A stretch of 64,000 bases of DNA from Azospirillum lipoferum (GTDB lineage Bacteria; Pseudomonadota; Alphaproteobacteria; Azospirillales; Azospirillaceae). The notes under the pieces are model-generated. The model was given only the letters and a program-made list of their open reading frames with translations, was not told where the DNA came from and searched no databases. Of the stretch, positions 43,688 to 51,623 are shown piece by piece (positions within the stretch are counted from its first letter, which is position 1; each line of letters starts with the position of its first letter). Location of the stretch: the NCBI RefSeq assembly GCF_024170005.1, contig NZ_JALJXJ010000008.1, forward strand, positions 310,001 to 374,000. The letters run 5' to 3'. Made by a program: the position numbers and the translations under genes.

Positions 43688-45616
43688 CTAGAAGCCGAAC
43701 ATATGGTCGAGGCTGAAGGCGCTGTCACCGGCCGCAAGGCAGCCATGGTAGCCGAACAGGCGGCAGGTGGTGTCGCGGATCAGCACATAGGCGTGGTCGC
43801 CCGCCGCCAATCGTTCCGCCTCCGTAAACATCTCGTGGTAGCGCCAGAAGCGCGAGCCGCCGCAGGGGATCGCCAGCCGCTTGCGCGCCACTTCCACCCC
43901 GTCGCGCCGCATCAGGACGAGGCTGGTGTCGGACGTGGCATGCCACCGGGTCGAGGCAGGGTAGACGAGGTGGCAGAGCGTATCCCACGGGTCGGTGCCC
44001 AGCCGCAGGAACAGGCGGGTCGACAGGCCGGGCGGCCGGCCATGGTAGCTTTGCGGTTCGTCGCGATAGACCATCGCCATGTTGAACATGTGGCTGCCGA
44101 AGCTGGTCTCGGCCACATGCCCGGTCGTTACGTCTTCGTAACGCACCAGCGCGTGCAGCCAACCGTCGGCGATCGTTCCGGCTTCGAAATCATAGACCAG
44201 TTCGACATGGCCCCAGCCATCGGCCACGACCTTGTCGGCGACCAGCCCGGTGACGTCCAGCGCCACGCTGTCGGAGCGCTTGAGGTTGCCGAAGCGGTGT
44301 TCGGCCACGGCGGCGCCGTTGCGGTCGTAGACGACGGCCTTCACCGGCAGCTCGGTCTGCGCCGTGCTCATCGGCGTCGGCAGCAGGATGGTGCGCCAGC
44401 GGCCCATCGGCAGCAGCGGCGCCGGCAGGATGTGGCCCTTGCCCACCACGCCCTTGTCCACCGCACCGCCGGTCAGCAGCGGCAGCCTGGGGTCCGGCTT
44501 CAGGTCGGTGCGCTCGACATTGGCGTGGGCCATGCGGCGGCGGCCGTCGGCGGCGACGATCTCGTAGCGCGGGCGGACGAAATGCTTGCCGGCCTGCACC
44601 TCGAACTGCTGGGGCCAGCGCGCCTCGGGGAACAGGCTGGCGACATCCAGCTCGACGGTGGCGAAGGCCGGGACCGTCTGGTCCAACGTGCGGATGTCGG
44701 CCGAACCCATCAGGTTCAGGCCGACGGCGCCGGCCGGGATCGGGGTCGGGTGACTGTTCTGGATCCACAACGACACCCGCTCGCCCTCGCGCGGGGCGGG
44801 CAGGCCGGCATAGAGGTCGGCCGGCCAGGCGTTGGCGTCGTGGGTGCACGACATCACGCCGTCATCGTCGCCATAGGTGTCGAGCGCGTATTTCACCACG
44901 TCGTGCCCGGCGGCGCCGATGACGTGCAGGAACAGCGACCCGCAGAAGGCGGACAGGTTGAAGCGCTCGCGCACCTGCCGGCTGTCGATCACCACGGTGC
45001 CGTCGGTCGGCGGCATCGGCTCCGTCCAGTCGGCAAGCGGGCGGCCCTCGCCATCGAACAGGCAGGCCCACAGCCGGGTGCCCTTGGCGCCGTAGCGCGG
45101 CCAGTAGTTGGCCGATACCACGCGGGTGTGGTGGCCGTCGCCGTCACGGAACCAGGCGAAGTTGGTCGCCCAGTTGAACTTCGACAGGTAATGGCCGGGG
45201 TCGTTCAGCATGTCCTCCGGCACGCGCATGGCGTCGAGCGAGACGACGCCGGCCTGCTTCGGGATCAGGTGGGCGATGTGGCCTTCCAGTCGCTGCGAAT
45301 CGAAGGCGACGACGAAAACGGTGCGGGCGCCGCTGGCTGGCAGGTCGGTGACCGGGCGGGCAGCATGGCCGAACATGTCCCGGCCCACCTGCTCCACGTC
45401 CTGGACATAGATGCCGCAGATGTCGATCGACGACAGGTCGTAGAACTCCGCCAGCCCCGACAGCAGGCCCAGAGGGTCGTAGACCGCCACCGGGCCGAAG
45501 GAGGCCAGACGCGCGATCAGGATCGCCGCCTTGGGGGCTGCCAGCGGGTGGCCCACCGCCTTGAAGAAGCTGGAGCCGCCGGTGACGTTGGAAAAGGTCT
45601 CGATCCGAAGGGACAT
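43688..45616 (-). CDS. Protein of unknown function, 642 residues
   Basis: ATG at 45616 (eight codons inside the longest frame) gives MSLRIETFSNVTGGSSFFKAVGHP. No signal peptide or membrane segment. The first 130 residues look like a Rossmann-type domain (AAILIARLASFGPVAVYDP, FYDLSSIDICGIYVQDVEQVGR, GARTVFVVAFDSQRL, GVVSLDAMRVPEDML). The remainder is beta-rich, with repeated blocks of about 100 residues that begin around WACLFDGEGRPL, VSLWIQNSHPTPIPAGAVGLNLM, LPVKAVVYDRNGAAVAEHRF and LVLMRRDGVEVARKRL, perhaps immunoglobulin-like or carbohydrate-binding. It ends GCLAAGDSAFSLDHMFGF. I do not recognise a described family and see no catalytic motif. Confidence 0.85.
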   Translation of the reverse strand: MSLRIETFSNVTGGSSFFKAVGHPLAAPKAAILIARLASFGPVAVYDPLGLLSGLAEFYDLSSIDICGIYVQDVEQVGRDMFGHAARPVTDLPASGARTVFVVAFDSQRLEGHIAHLIPKQAGVVSLDAMRVPEDMLNDPGHYLSKFNWATNFAWFRDGDGHHTRVVSANYWPRYGAKGTRLWACLFDGEGRPLADWTEPMPPTDGTVVIDSRQVRERFNLSAFCGSLFLHVIGAAGHDVVKYALDTYGDDDGVMSCTHDANAWPADLYAGLPAPREGERVSLWIQNSHPTPIPAGAVGLNLMGSADIRTLDQTVPAFATVELDVASLFPEARWPQQFEVQAGKHFVRPRYEIVAADGRRRMAHANVERTDLKPDPRLPLLTGGAVDKGVVGKGHILPAPLLPMGRWRTILLPTPMSTAQTELPVKAVVYDRNGAAVAEHRFGNLKRSDSVALDVTGLVADKVVADGWGHVELVYDFEAGTIADGWLHALVRYEDVTTGHVAETSFGSHMFNMAMVYRDEPQSYHGRPPGLSTRLFLRLGTDPWDTLCHLVYPASTRWHATSDTSLVLMRRDGVEVARKRLAIPCGGSRFWRYHEMFTEAERLAAGDHAYVLIRDTTCRLFGYHGCLAAGDSAFSLDHMFGF

Positions 45617-45768
45617 CAGGGCACACACGCGCGAAAGCAAAGCCAGGGCGTCGGTTATAGCCCCTTCGGCCGGGCAGGCGACAGTGATTTGCAGGCGGAC
45701 ACGATTTGTCCGGAGCGCAAACAGCCGGTGTGCGTGCGGCCGAACGGTTGCCCCTTGTCAGAGAGCGT

Positions 45769-45803
45769 GTTTCGATATATCTAAGTTTTCGTTATATCGA
45801 AAC
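45769..45803 (+). promoter_or_regulatory. Perfect inverted repeat: probable PadR operator
   Basis: GTTTCGATATA (45769-45779) and TATATCGAAAC (45793-45803), 13 bp apart, perfect 11-bp arms. It lies 19 bp before the PadR start codon and is AT-rich unlike its surroundings. Position suggests autoregulation. The TATATCGAAA wording resembles sites of YqjI-type PadR metalloregulators (recollection, not checked). Confidence 0.8.
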
Positions 45804-45822
45804 TGCATCAAGAGAGGGTTCC

Positions 45823-46434
45823 ATGCTTCGGCATCTGTTTCACAAACACGGGCGCCGCTTCTCGCGTCCGGATTTCGACGACGAAGCGCCGGAAGGGCGC
45901 GGCCGCCATGGGCGCCACGGTCATCGCGGCGGCTGGGAAGGCTGGGGCGGTCAGGGTCGGGGTGGCCGCGGCGAGCGGCGGGTCTTCGACCATGGCGACC
46001 TGCGCCTCGTCCTGCTGTGGCTGATCGCGGAGAAGCCGCGGTCGGGCTATGACCTGATCAAGACGATCGAGGAGATGGTCGGTGGCGCCTACAGCCCCAG
46101 CCCCGGCGTCGTCTATCCGACCCTGACCCTGCTGGAAGAGCAGGGGCACATCCGCGTCGGCGCCACCGAAGGCAACAAGAAGCTCTACGAGATCACGCCG
46201 GAGGGTTCGGAGGCGCTGAAGGCGGCGGAACCGTCGGTCGCCGCCGTGCGCGAACGCATCGCCCATGCGCGGGCCCGCCAGCAGCGCGAATCGTCGCCGC
46301 AGATCCACCGCGCCATCGAGAATTTCAAGCTGGCCCTGCGGCTGCGGCTGTCGCGTGGCGATCTGACGGCGGAGCAGACCCAGGCCATCGCCGACATCAT
46401 TGATGACGCCGCACGCCGCGTCGAACGCATCTGA
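45823..46434 (+). CDS. PadR-family regulator with His/Gly/Arg-rich N-terminal extension (YqjI-like)
   Basis: 203 residues from the ATG at 45823 (AGAGAGGG upstream). The first 55 residues are rich in His, Gly, Arg and acidic residues (LRHLFHKHGRRFSRPDFDDE, RGRHGRHGHRGG), a plausible metal-binding tail. The winged-helix domain follows: DLRLVLLWLIAEKPRSGYDLIKTIEEMVGGAYSPSPGVVYPTLTLLEEQGHI, then a helical dimerisation region. E. coli YqjI, a nickel-binding PadR regulator of an iron-chelate reductase, has the same layout. The next gene encodes DUF2218, a domain often fused to siderophore-interacting reductases, supporting a metal role. Confidence 0.92.
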   Translation: MLRHLFHKHGRRFSRPDFDDEAPEGRGRHGRHGHRGGWEGWGGQGRGGRGERRVFDHGDLRLVLLWLIAEKPRSGYDLIKTIEEMVGGAYSPSPGVVYPTLTLLEEQGHIRVGATEGNKKLYEITPEGSEALKAAEPSVAAVRERIAHARARQQRESSPQIHRAIENFKLALRLRLSRGDLTAEQTQAIADIIDDAARRVERI

Positions 46435-46454
46435 ACGGACAGGAGGCAAAGACC

Positions 46455-46748
46455 ATGGCTGCATCGACCGCGCGCATCGCTACTCCGAACGGGCGCCGCT
46501 ACATGACCCAGCTGTGCAAGCACTGGGCGCACAAGTTCGAGGTCGTCTATGACGAGACCCGGGGGCTTGTCCCCTTCGCTCCCGACCGCCGTTGCCGCAT
46601 GGCGGCCGACGCCGAGGGGCTGACCCTGACGATTGAAATCGAGGACGCCGCACAGATGGAGCGCATGCAGGAAGTGGTGATCGACCACCTGAAGCGCTTC
46701 GCTTTCCGCGAGGATTTGGGGAAAGTGGCCTGGATGCCGGTGGGCTGA
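46455..46748 (+). CDS. DUF2218 domain protein
   Basis: 97 residues with SD AGGAGG. Family pattern: ARIATPNGRRYMTQLCKHWAHKFEV near the start and EIEDAAQMERMQEVVIDHLKRFAFRE at the end, with His/Cys residues (LCKHWAHKF) that could bind metal. In other bacteria the domain is fused to the FAD-binding siderophore-interacting protein; here it stands alone, 20 bp after the PadR gene and probably cotranscribed. Confidence 0.92.
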   Translation: MAASTARIATPNGRRYMTQLCKHWAHKFEVVYDETRGLVPFAPDRRCRMAADAEGLTLTIEIEDAAQMERMQEVVIDHLKRFAFREDLGKVAWMPVG

Positions 46749-46921
46749 CGGCACTCCTTTGGACGAGGCGGCGCATTTTCCCGAGTCTGTCTGCGACAAA
46801 TCCTGTTGAGAATTACCGCATCTGCGGTGTAAAACGGTTTTTAACCAACAGGCGGAAGTGGGAGAGGGGCGGTGGTTCCACCGTCGGCCACCCACGGTCA
46901 GAATACCGGGAGTCGTTCGTG

Positions 46922-47377
46922 ATGCTCCGCATCTCCAAGAAGCTGATGTTCGCCATCGAGGCGGTCCTCGACATCGCCTACAACGCGGGCACCGAGCCGG
47001 TGCAGTCGGGGGAGATCACCCGGCGCCAGGGCATTCCGAAGCGCTATCTGGAACAGGTGCTGCAACAGCTGGTGCGCGAAGGCGTGCTGGCCGGGGTGCG
47101 GGGCCCTCGCGGCGGCTACCGGCTGGCGCGCGAGCGGCGGCGGATCACGCTGGGCGAGATCGTGAAGGTCGTCCGCGCGATGGAGACCGCCACCGACCCG
47201 ATCGAAGAGCCGGCCGGTTCCGTGCTGGGCCATCAGGTGGTGCGCCCGCTGTGGGGCGAATTGCAGGAGGAATGCATGGCCAAGCTCGACACCATCACCA
47301 TCGAGGATCTGTGCATGCGCGCGCGGCGCGCCGGGGTGGAGAGCGAGACCGAGGACCGCATCGACTTCACCATCTGA
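46922..47377 (+). CDS. Rrf2-family transcriptional regulator, upstream of cysK
   Basis: 151 residues from the ATG at 46922 (a GTG three bases before is possible). Rrf2 winged helix: RISKKLMFAIEAVLDIAYNAG, ITRRQGIPKRYLEQVLQQLVREGVLAGVRGPRGGYRLAR. Only two cysteines are present (EECMAK, EDLCMRAR), so the IscR-type three-Cys cluster motif is missing. Placed 95 bp before cysK on the same strand, it is a good candidate for a CymR-like sulfur regulator (CymR binds CysK in Bacillus), which is inference from context. Confidence 0.88.
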   Translation: MLRISKKLMFAIEAVLDIAYNAGTEPVQSGEITRRQGIPKRYLEQVLQQLVREGVLAGVRGPRGGYRLARERRRITLGEIVKVVRAMETATDPIEEPAGSVLGHQVVRPLWGELQEECMAKLDTITIEDLCMRARRAGVESETEDRIDFTI

Positions 47378-47435
47378 CGTCATCACTTCCCGTTTGACAG
47401 GTTCCCTGTGCTGGATAATGCTCCGCCTGGGGTGT

Positions 47436-47461
47436 TGAAATCGCATATAACACAAATTTCA
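47436..47461 (+). promoter_or_regulatory. Inverted repeat before cysK (operator candidate)
   Basis: TGAAAT (47436-47441) and ATTTCA (47456-47461), 14 bp apart, with an AT-rich centre (CATATAACACAA) between the Rrf2 gene and cysK. It ends 11 bp before the cysK start. TTGACA at 47394 and GATAAT at 47414 look like promoter elements but are only 14 bp apart, so I do not call them as a pair. Confidence 0.4.
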
Positions 47462-47472
47462 GAGGTGGAATC

Positions 47473-48432
47473 ATGGCTGCACCGGAGTTCCGCGGCAAGA
47501 TCTACGACAGCATCCTCGACACGATCGGCGCCACGCCGCTGGTGCGGCTGGACCGCCTGGCTGCGGAGGCGGGGGTGAAGGCCCAGATCATCGGCAAGCT
47601 GGAGTTCTTCAACCCGCTGGCCAGCGTCAAGGACCGGATCGGCCGCGCCATGATCGAGGCCGCCGAGGCCGCCGGCACCATCGCCCCCGGCCGTACGACG
47701 CTGGTCGAGCCCACCTCTGGCAACACCGGCATCGCGCTGGCCTTCGTCGCCGCCGCCAAGGGCTACAAGCTGATCCTGACCATGCCGGAAAGCATGTCGG
47801 TGGAGCGGCGCAAGATGCTGAAGCTGCTGGGCGCCGAACTGGTGCTGACCCCGGCGGCGGAAGGCATGAAGGGCGCCATCCGCAAGGCGGAGGAGATCCT
47901 GGCCGCCGACCCGAACGCCTATCTGCTGCAGCAGTTCAAGAACACCGCCAACCCGGCCGTCCACCGCGCCACCACGGCGGAGGAGATCTGGAAGGACACC
48001 GACGGTCAGGTCGACTTCCTGATCTCCGGCGTCGGCACCGGCGGCACGCTGACCGGCACCGCCGAGGTCCTCAAGGGGCGCAAACCCTCCTTCAAGGCGG
48101 TGGCGGTGGAGCCGGAGGACAGCCCCGTCCTGTCCGGTGGCATGCCCGGTCCGCACAAGATCCAGGGTATCGGCGCCGGCTTCGTCCCCGACATCCTGAA
48201 GAAGGAACTGATCGACGAGGTGGTGCGGATCTCCAACCAGCGCGCCTTCGAGACCGCCCGCGCCGTCGCCCGTCTGGAAGGCGTGCCGGTCGGCATCTCG
48301 TCGGGTGCGGCGCTGGCCGCCGCGCTTGAGGTTGGCGCCCGTCCGGAGAATGAGGGCAAGCAGATCGTCGTGATCCTGCCGTCCTTCGCCGAACGCTACC
48401 TGTCGACCGCCCTGTTCGAAGGGCTGGAGTAA
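47473..48432 (+). CDS. cysK: Cysteine synthase A (O-acetylserine sulfhydrylase)
   Basis: 319 residues. The PLP lysine is Lys53 in NPLASVKDRIG, the substrate loop is TSGNTG (81-86), phosphate-binding GTGGT is in VGTGGTLTGTAE, and GISSGAALAA is near the end. Makes cysteine from O-acetylserine and sulfide. SD GAGGTGG. Probably controlled by the preceding Rrf2 regulator. Confidence 0.97.
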   Translation: MAAPEFRGKIYDSILDTIGATPLVRLDRLAAEAGVKAQIIGKLEFFNPLASVKDRIGRAMIEAAEAAGTIAPGRTTLVEPTSGNTGIALAFVAAAKGYKLILTMPESMSVERRKMLKLLGAELVLTPAAEGMKGAIRKAEEILAADPNAYLLQQFKNTANPAVHRATTAEEIWKDTDGQVDFLISGVGTGGTLTGTAEVLKGRKPSFKAVAVEPEDSPVLSGGMPGPHKIQGIGAGFVPDILKKELIDEVVRISNQRAFETARAVARLEGVPVGISSGAALAAALEVGARPENEGKQIVVILPSFAERYLSTALFEGLE

Positions 48433-48446
48433 GCGAGCATCGATGT

Positions 48447-48477
48447 GGAATGGGGGTGCCCCCTGCACCTCCATTCC
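48447..48477 (+). terminator. Hairpin after cysK
   Basis: GGAATGGGGGT (48447-48457) pairs with ACCTCCATTCC (48467-48477) with one G-U pair, 14 bp past the cysK stop. A second hairpin, GGCGAAAT/ATTTCGCC (48488-48523) followed by CTTTC, lies just behind. Neither has a good U-run. Confidence 0.45.
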
Positions 48478-48508
48478 GCAGCTTGAAGGCGAAATTCCGG
48501 TCGGAAAT

Positions 48509-48537
48509 TTGACGGATTTCGCCCTTTCGGCTATTCT
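48509..48537 (+). promoter_or_regulatory. Sigma70 promoter of the beta-rich protein gene
   Basis: TTGACG (48509-48514), 17 bp, TATTCT (48532-48537). Transcription would begin near 48544, 46 bp before the ATG at 48590. The -35 overlaps the hairpin loop described after cysK. Confidence 0.6.
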
Positions 48538-48589
48538 TCCCGGCAGTCGCCTTGCTTTTTATGTCCGCGTCGCCGGGGGAGTGACCGTC

Positions 48590-49381
48590 ATGACGGATAT
48601 TTCCGCTTCCACCTATGTCCCGAACCTGTCGAGCAGCGCCTTCTCCCAATTCAAGGGGAAGACGACGGGGGTAGGTGCCGACGGGGCGAATGCCGACAGC
48701 CAGACCTTTACGGTCAGCAAGGCCGGCGAGTTCAATTTCAAGATCAACAACAGCTTCACCAACGTCGAAATCCGCAACGACCGCAACGAGGTGGTGACCA
48801 CCCTGCGGTCGCAGGAATCGACGGCGGACGCCAGCGCGCGGCTGGGGCCCGGCACCTATACGGCGACCTTTTCCCAGGCCAACCGCGCGGCGGGCGTGCG
48901 CGACTATTCGATGGACGTCACCGAGCGCCAGAACATCCTGGTGACCGGCGGCGGCGCGACGCTGAAAGGCACCGCCCAGCCGCCGGCGAACGGCGACACC
49001 GGCATTCAGAAGCACACCTTCAACGTGGTGCAGGGCGGCACCTTCACCGCCAACATGACCCTGCCCAACACGCGCTGGGCGATGATGGACAAGGATGGCA
49101 AGGTCGTCGCCGCCAGCGACTCGGGCAAGCCCGACAACCAGGAGAGTTTCCTGCAGAAGCCGACCTACAAGCTGGAGCCCGGCCAATACACGATGGTGGT
49201 AGTGCCGCCGTCCGACCTGAAGTCGCCGACCGATTTCCAGATGAGCCTGGTGCCGCGCAACCCGACGCTGACGGAAAGCGGCTCCAACCAGGAAAGCGCC
49301 ATCGCCAAGACCCTGCGCGAACGGCAGGACCGCCTGCGCCAGTGGGCATCGGAAGCGAAGCCGACCACCACCAAGGTTTGA
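48590..49381 (+). CDS. Two-domain beta-rich protein, unknown function (PPC-like repeats)
   Basis: 263 residues from the ATG at 48590 (GGGGGAG upstream). No signal peptide or membrane segment. Two related beta-sandwich-like repeats: residues about 38-125 (SQTFTVSKAGEFNFKINNSF, EIRNDRNEVVTTLRSQ, LGPGTYTATFSQ) and about 140-230 (KHTFNVVQGGTFTANMTLP, MMDKDGKVVAASDS, LEPGQYTMVVVPP). The pattern resembles bacterial pre-peptidase C-terminal domains of secreted enzymes. The C-terminus is a short helix (AIAKTLRERQDRLRQWASEAK). It could be exported by a type I system, as there is no N-terminal signal, but no RTX repeats are present. Confidence 0.8.
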   Translation: MTDISASTYVPNLSSSAFSQFKGKTTGVGADGANADSQTFTVSKAGEFNFKINNSFTNVEIRNDRNEVVTTLRSQESTADASARLGPGTYTATFSQANRAAGVRDYSMDVTERQNILVTGGGATLKGTAQPPANGDTGIQKHTFNVVQGGTFTANMTLPNTRWAMMDKDGKVVAASDSGKPDNQESFLQKPTYKLEPGQYTMVVVPPSDLKSPTDFQMSLVPRNPTLTESGSNQESAIAKTLRERQDRLRQWASEAKPTTTKV

Positions 49382-49501
49382 GCCTGGGGTCTGGGCCCGG
49401 GGGCTGAGCCGGTCCCGCTGGGCCGGCGGCACTGCCGGCTTGCGGAAAGCGCCGCGTCGAATGTTGCTGCAACGGCGCGTCCTTGCGCTATGCTGCCGGC
49501 C

Positions 49502-50290
<789 letters not shown>

Positions 50291-50323
50291 CGGGCGCCGC
50301 GGCAATGACGGGAGGCGGCCATC

Positions 50324-50812
50324 ATGTCCACTGCCCTGCCTGAGACGATGCCGGAAACGATGCCTGTGACGGGAGCCGGCGGCACGTCGGCTCTGTCCAT
50401 CGTGCTGTTCGCCGGCGGCTTCGACCGTGTCCATTACGCGCTGGTGATGGCCAGCGCGGCGGCGGCCACCAACCGGAAGGTCACTCTGTTCTTCACCGGC
50501 CGCGCCCTGCGCGCGCTGGTGCATGAGACGGAACCGGGCGTGCTGGGCTGGCACGATCTGGACCCGGCGGACGACGGCAGCACGCCGGTGGCGCGCGACC
50601 GCTATTTCGCCACCCACGGTCTCGCCACCTTCGAGGAGCTGCTGGAGGCCTGCGTCGCCATGGGCGTCACGGTGATGGCCTGCGAGATGGGGCTGCGGGC
50701 GCTGGGGCTGCCGCCGGGCGTCTCGCTGCGACCGGACGTGCCGGTCGCCACCGGCGGCGTCGTCACCTTCCTGAATGAGGCGCCCGGCGGCGGCGCCATG
50801 CTGTTCGTCTGA
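50324..50812 (+). CDS. DsrE/DsrF/DrsH-like family protein
   Basis: 162 residues. After a variable start, the domain shows LSIVLFAGGFDRVHYALVMASAAAATNRKVTLFFTGRALRAL and TFEELLEACVAMGVTVMACEMGLRALGL, with a cysteine (Cys in EACVAMG) and VMACEMG, matching the single-domain DsrE/DrsH-like sulfur-transfer proteins. It could accept persulfide sulfur in the neighbourhood of the MoeB-like enzyme. Partner genes dsrF/dsrH are not present. 33 bp after the MoeB-like gene. Confidence 0.88.
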   Translation: MSTALPETMPETMPVTGAGGTSALSIVLFAGGFDRVHYALVMASAAAATNRKVTLFFTGRALRALVHETEPGVLGWHDLDPADDGSTPVARDRYFATHGLATFEELLEACVAMGVTVMACEMGLRALGLPPGVSLRPDVPVATGGVVTFLNEAPGGGAMLFV

Positions 50813-50828
50813 AACCGGGGGAACGGGC

Positions 50829-51086
50829 ATGAGCGATAACCGCGAGATTCTCGACCTCGCCAACCGGTTCGAGTCGATCGCCACCGACGGGTTCGAGGGG
50901 CGCCCCTACCGGCCGGCGCTGACCGAGCTTGCCACCCGCTTGCGGGAACGGCCGGGGATGGCGCCGCGCGTCGCCCATGCCCTCGGCATCATGATCCAGC
51001 TGATCGGCGAGAGCGATCCGGAGGGACGCTTCGCCGCCAAGGTCGCGATCCTCCGCGAGGCGGTCGGGCTTCTCAGCGATGCTTGA
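50829..51086 (+). CDS. Small helical protein, unknown function
   Basis: 85 residues, starts 16 bp after the DsrE-like stop, so likely same transcript (SD GGGGAACGGGC). Predicted all-helical (NREILDLANRFESIATDGF, RPALTELATRLRERPG, RVAHALGIMIQLIGES, KVAILREAVGLLSDA), no cysteine, cytosolic. No family recognised. Linked by position to the MoeB/DsrE pair. Confidence 0.7.
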   Translation: MSDNREILDLANRFESIATDGFEGRPYRPALTELATRLRERPGMAPRVAHALGIMIQLIGESDPEGRFAAKVAILREAVGLLSDA

Positions 51087-51107
51087 GCTGGGCGCAAGCC
51101 AGCCATG

Positions 51108-51134
51108 CGTCACGCCGGAGCGCCATGTCCCGTC
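51108..51134 (+). promoter_or_regulatory. ECF41-type promoter before the AhpD-like/sigma operon
   Basis: CGTCACG (51108-51114), exactly 16 bp, CGTC (51131-51134). The published ECF41 signature is TGTCACA-N16-CGTC (from memory), so 5 of 7 bases of the -35, the spacing and the -10 agree. It lies about 37 bp before the ATG at 51171 and would let the sigma factor activate its own operon. Confidence 0.72.
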
Positions 51135-51170
51135 ATGGGGGCGATGACACTCCAGACGAGGATGACCACC

Positions 51171-51623
51171 ATGGCTTTCCGTTTCACCGTCGCCGCCGAC
51201 GCGCCGTCCCTGTTCGCCACGCTGTATGCCGCCTCCAAGGCTATTCGCGGCAGCGGCCTGCCGACCGGGCTGATTCACTTGATCGACCTGCGCGTATCGC
51301 AGATCAACGGCTGCACCTATTGCATCGACTTGCACAGCAAGGAAGCCCGCCACGACGGCCAGTCGGAACAGCGCATCGCCGCCCTTGCCGAGTGGGAGCG
51401 GTCGGAGCTGTTCCTGCCGGACGAGCGCGCCGCCTTCGCCTGGGCCGAGGCGCTGACCCGCACCCAGCATGACCGCATCGACGACGCGTACCGGGAGCTG
51501 CAACGCCATTTCAACGCCGAGCAGATTGCCCAACTGACGGTGACGGCGGCGCAGATCAACGCCTGGAACCGCATCGGCATCGCCCAGCATATCGAGGGCA
51601 CCGCCGTCGGGATGGCGGCGTGA
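51171..51623 (+). CDS. Carboxymuconolactone decarboxylase-family (AhpD-like) protein
   Basis: 150 residues from the ATG at 51171, chosen over upstream ATGs because those lie in or before the sigma promoter and GAGG precedes this one. CxxC site QINGCTYCIDLHSKEAR (Cys48, Cys51, His55), followed by ELFLPDERAAFAWAEALTRT and the C-terminal region NAEQIAQLTVTAAQINAWNRIGIA. It belongs to the COE group (carboxymuconolactone decarboxylase, oxidoreductase, epimerase) that characteristically neighbours ECF41 sigma factors. Its stop overlaps the sigma gene start (ATGA type). Confidence 0.92.
   Translation: MAFRFTVAADAPSLFATLYAASKAIRGSGLPTGLIHLIDLRVSQINGCTYCIDLHSKEARHDGQSEQRIAALAEWERSELFLPDERAAFAWAEALTRTQHDRIDDAYRELQRHFNAEQIAQLTVTAAQINAWNRIGIAQHIEGTAVGMAA

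Noticed and set aside
45706..45822. Longer start for the PadR gene
   Set aside because: It would translate through the perfect operator palindrome; the ATG at 45823 has its own SD.
47394..47419. TTGACA and GATAAT as a sigma70 promoter of cysK
   Set aside because: Both boxes are good but only 14 bp apart, too close for a normal promoter.
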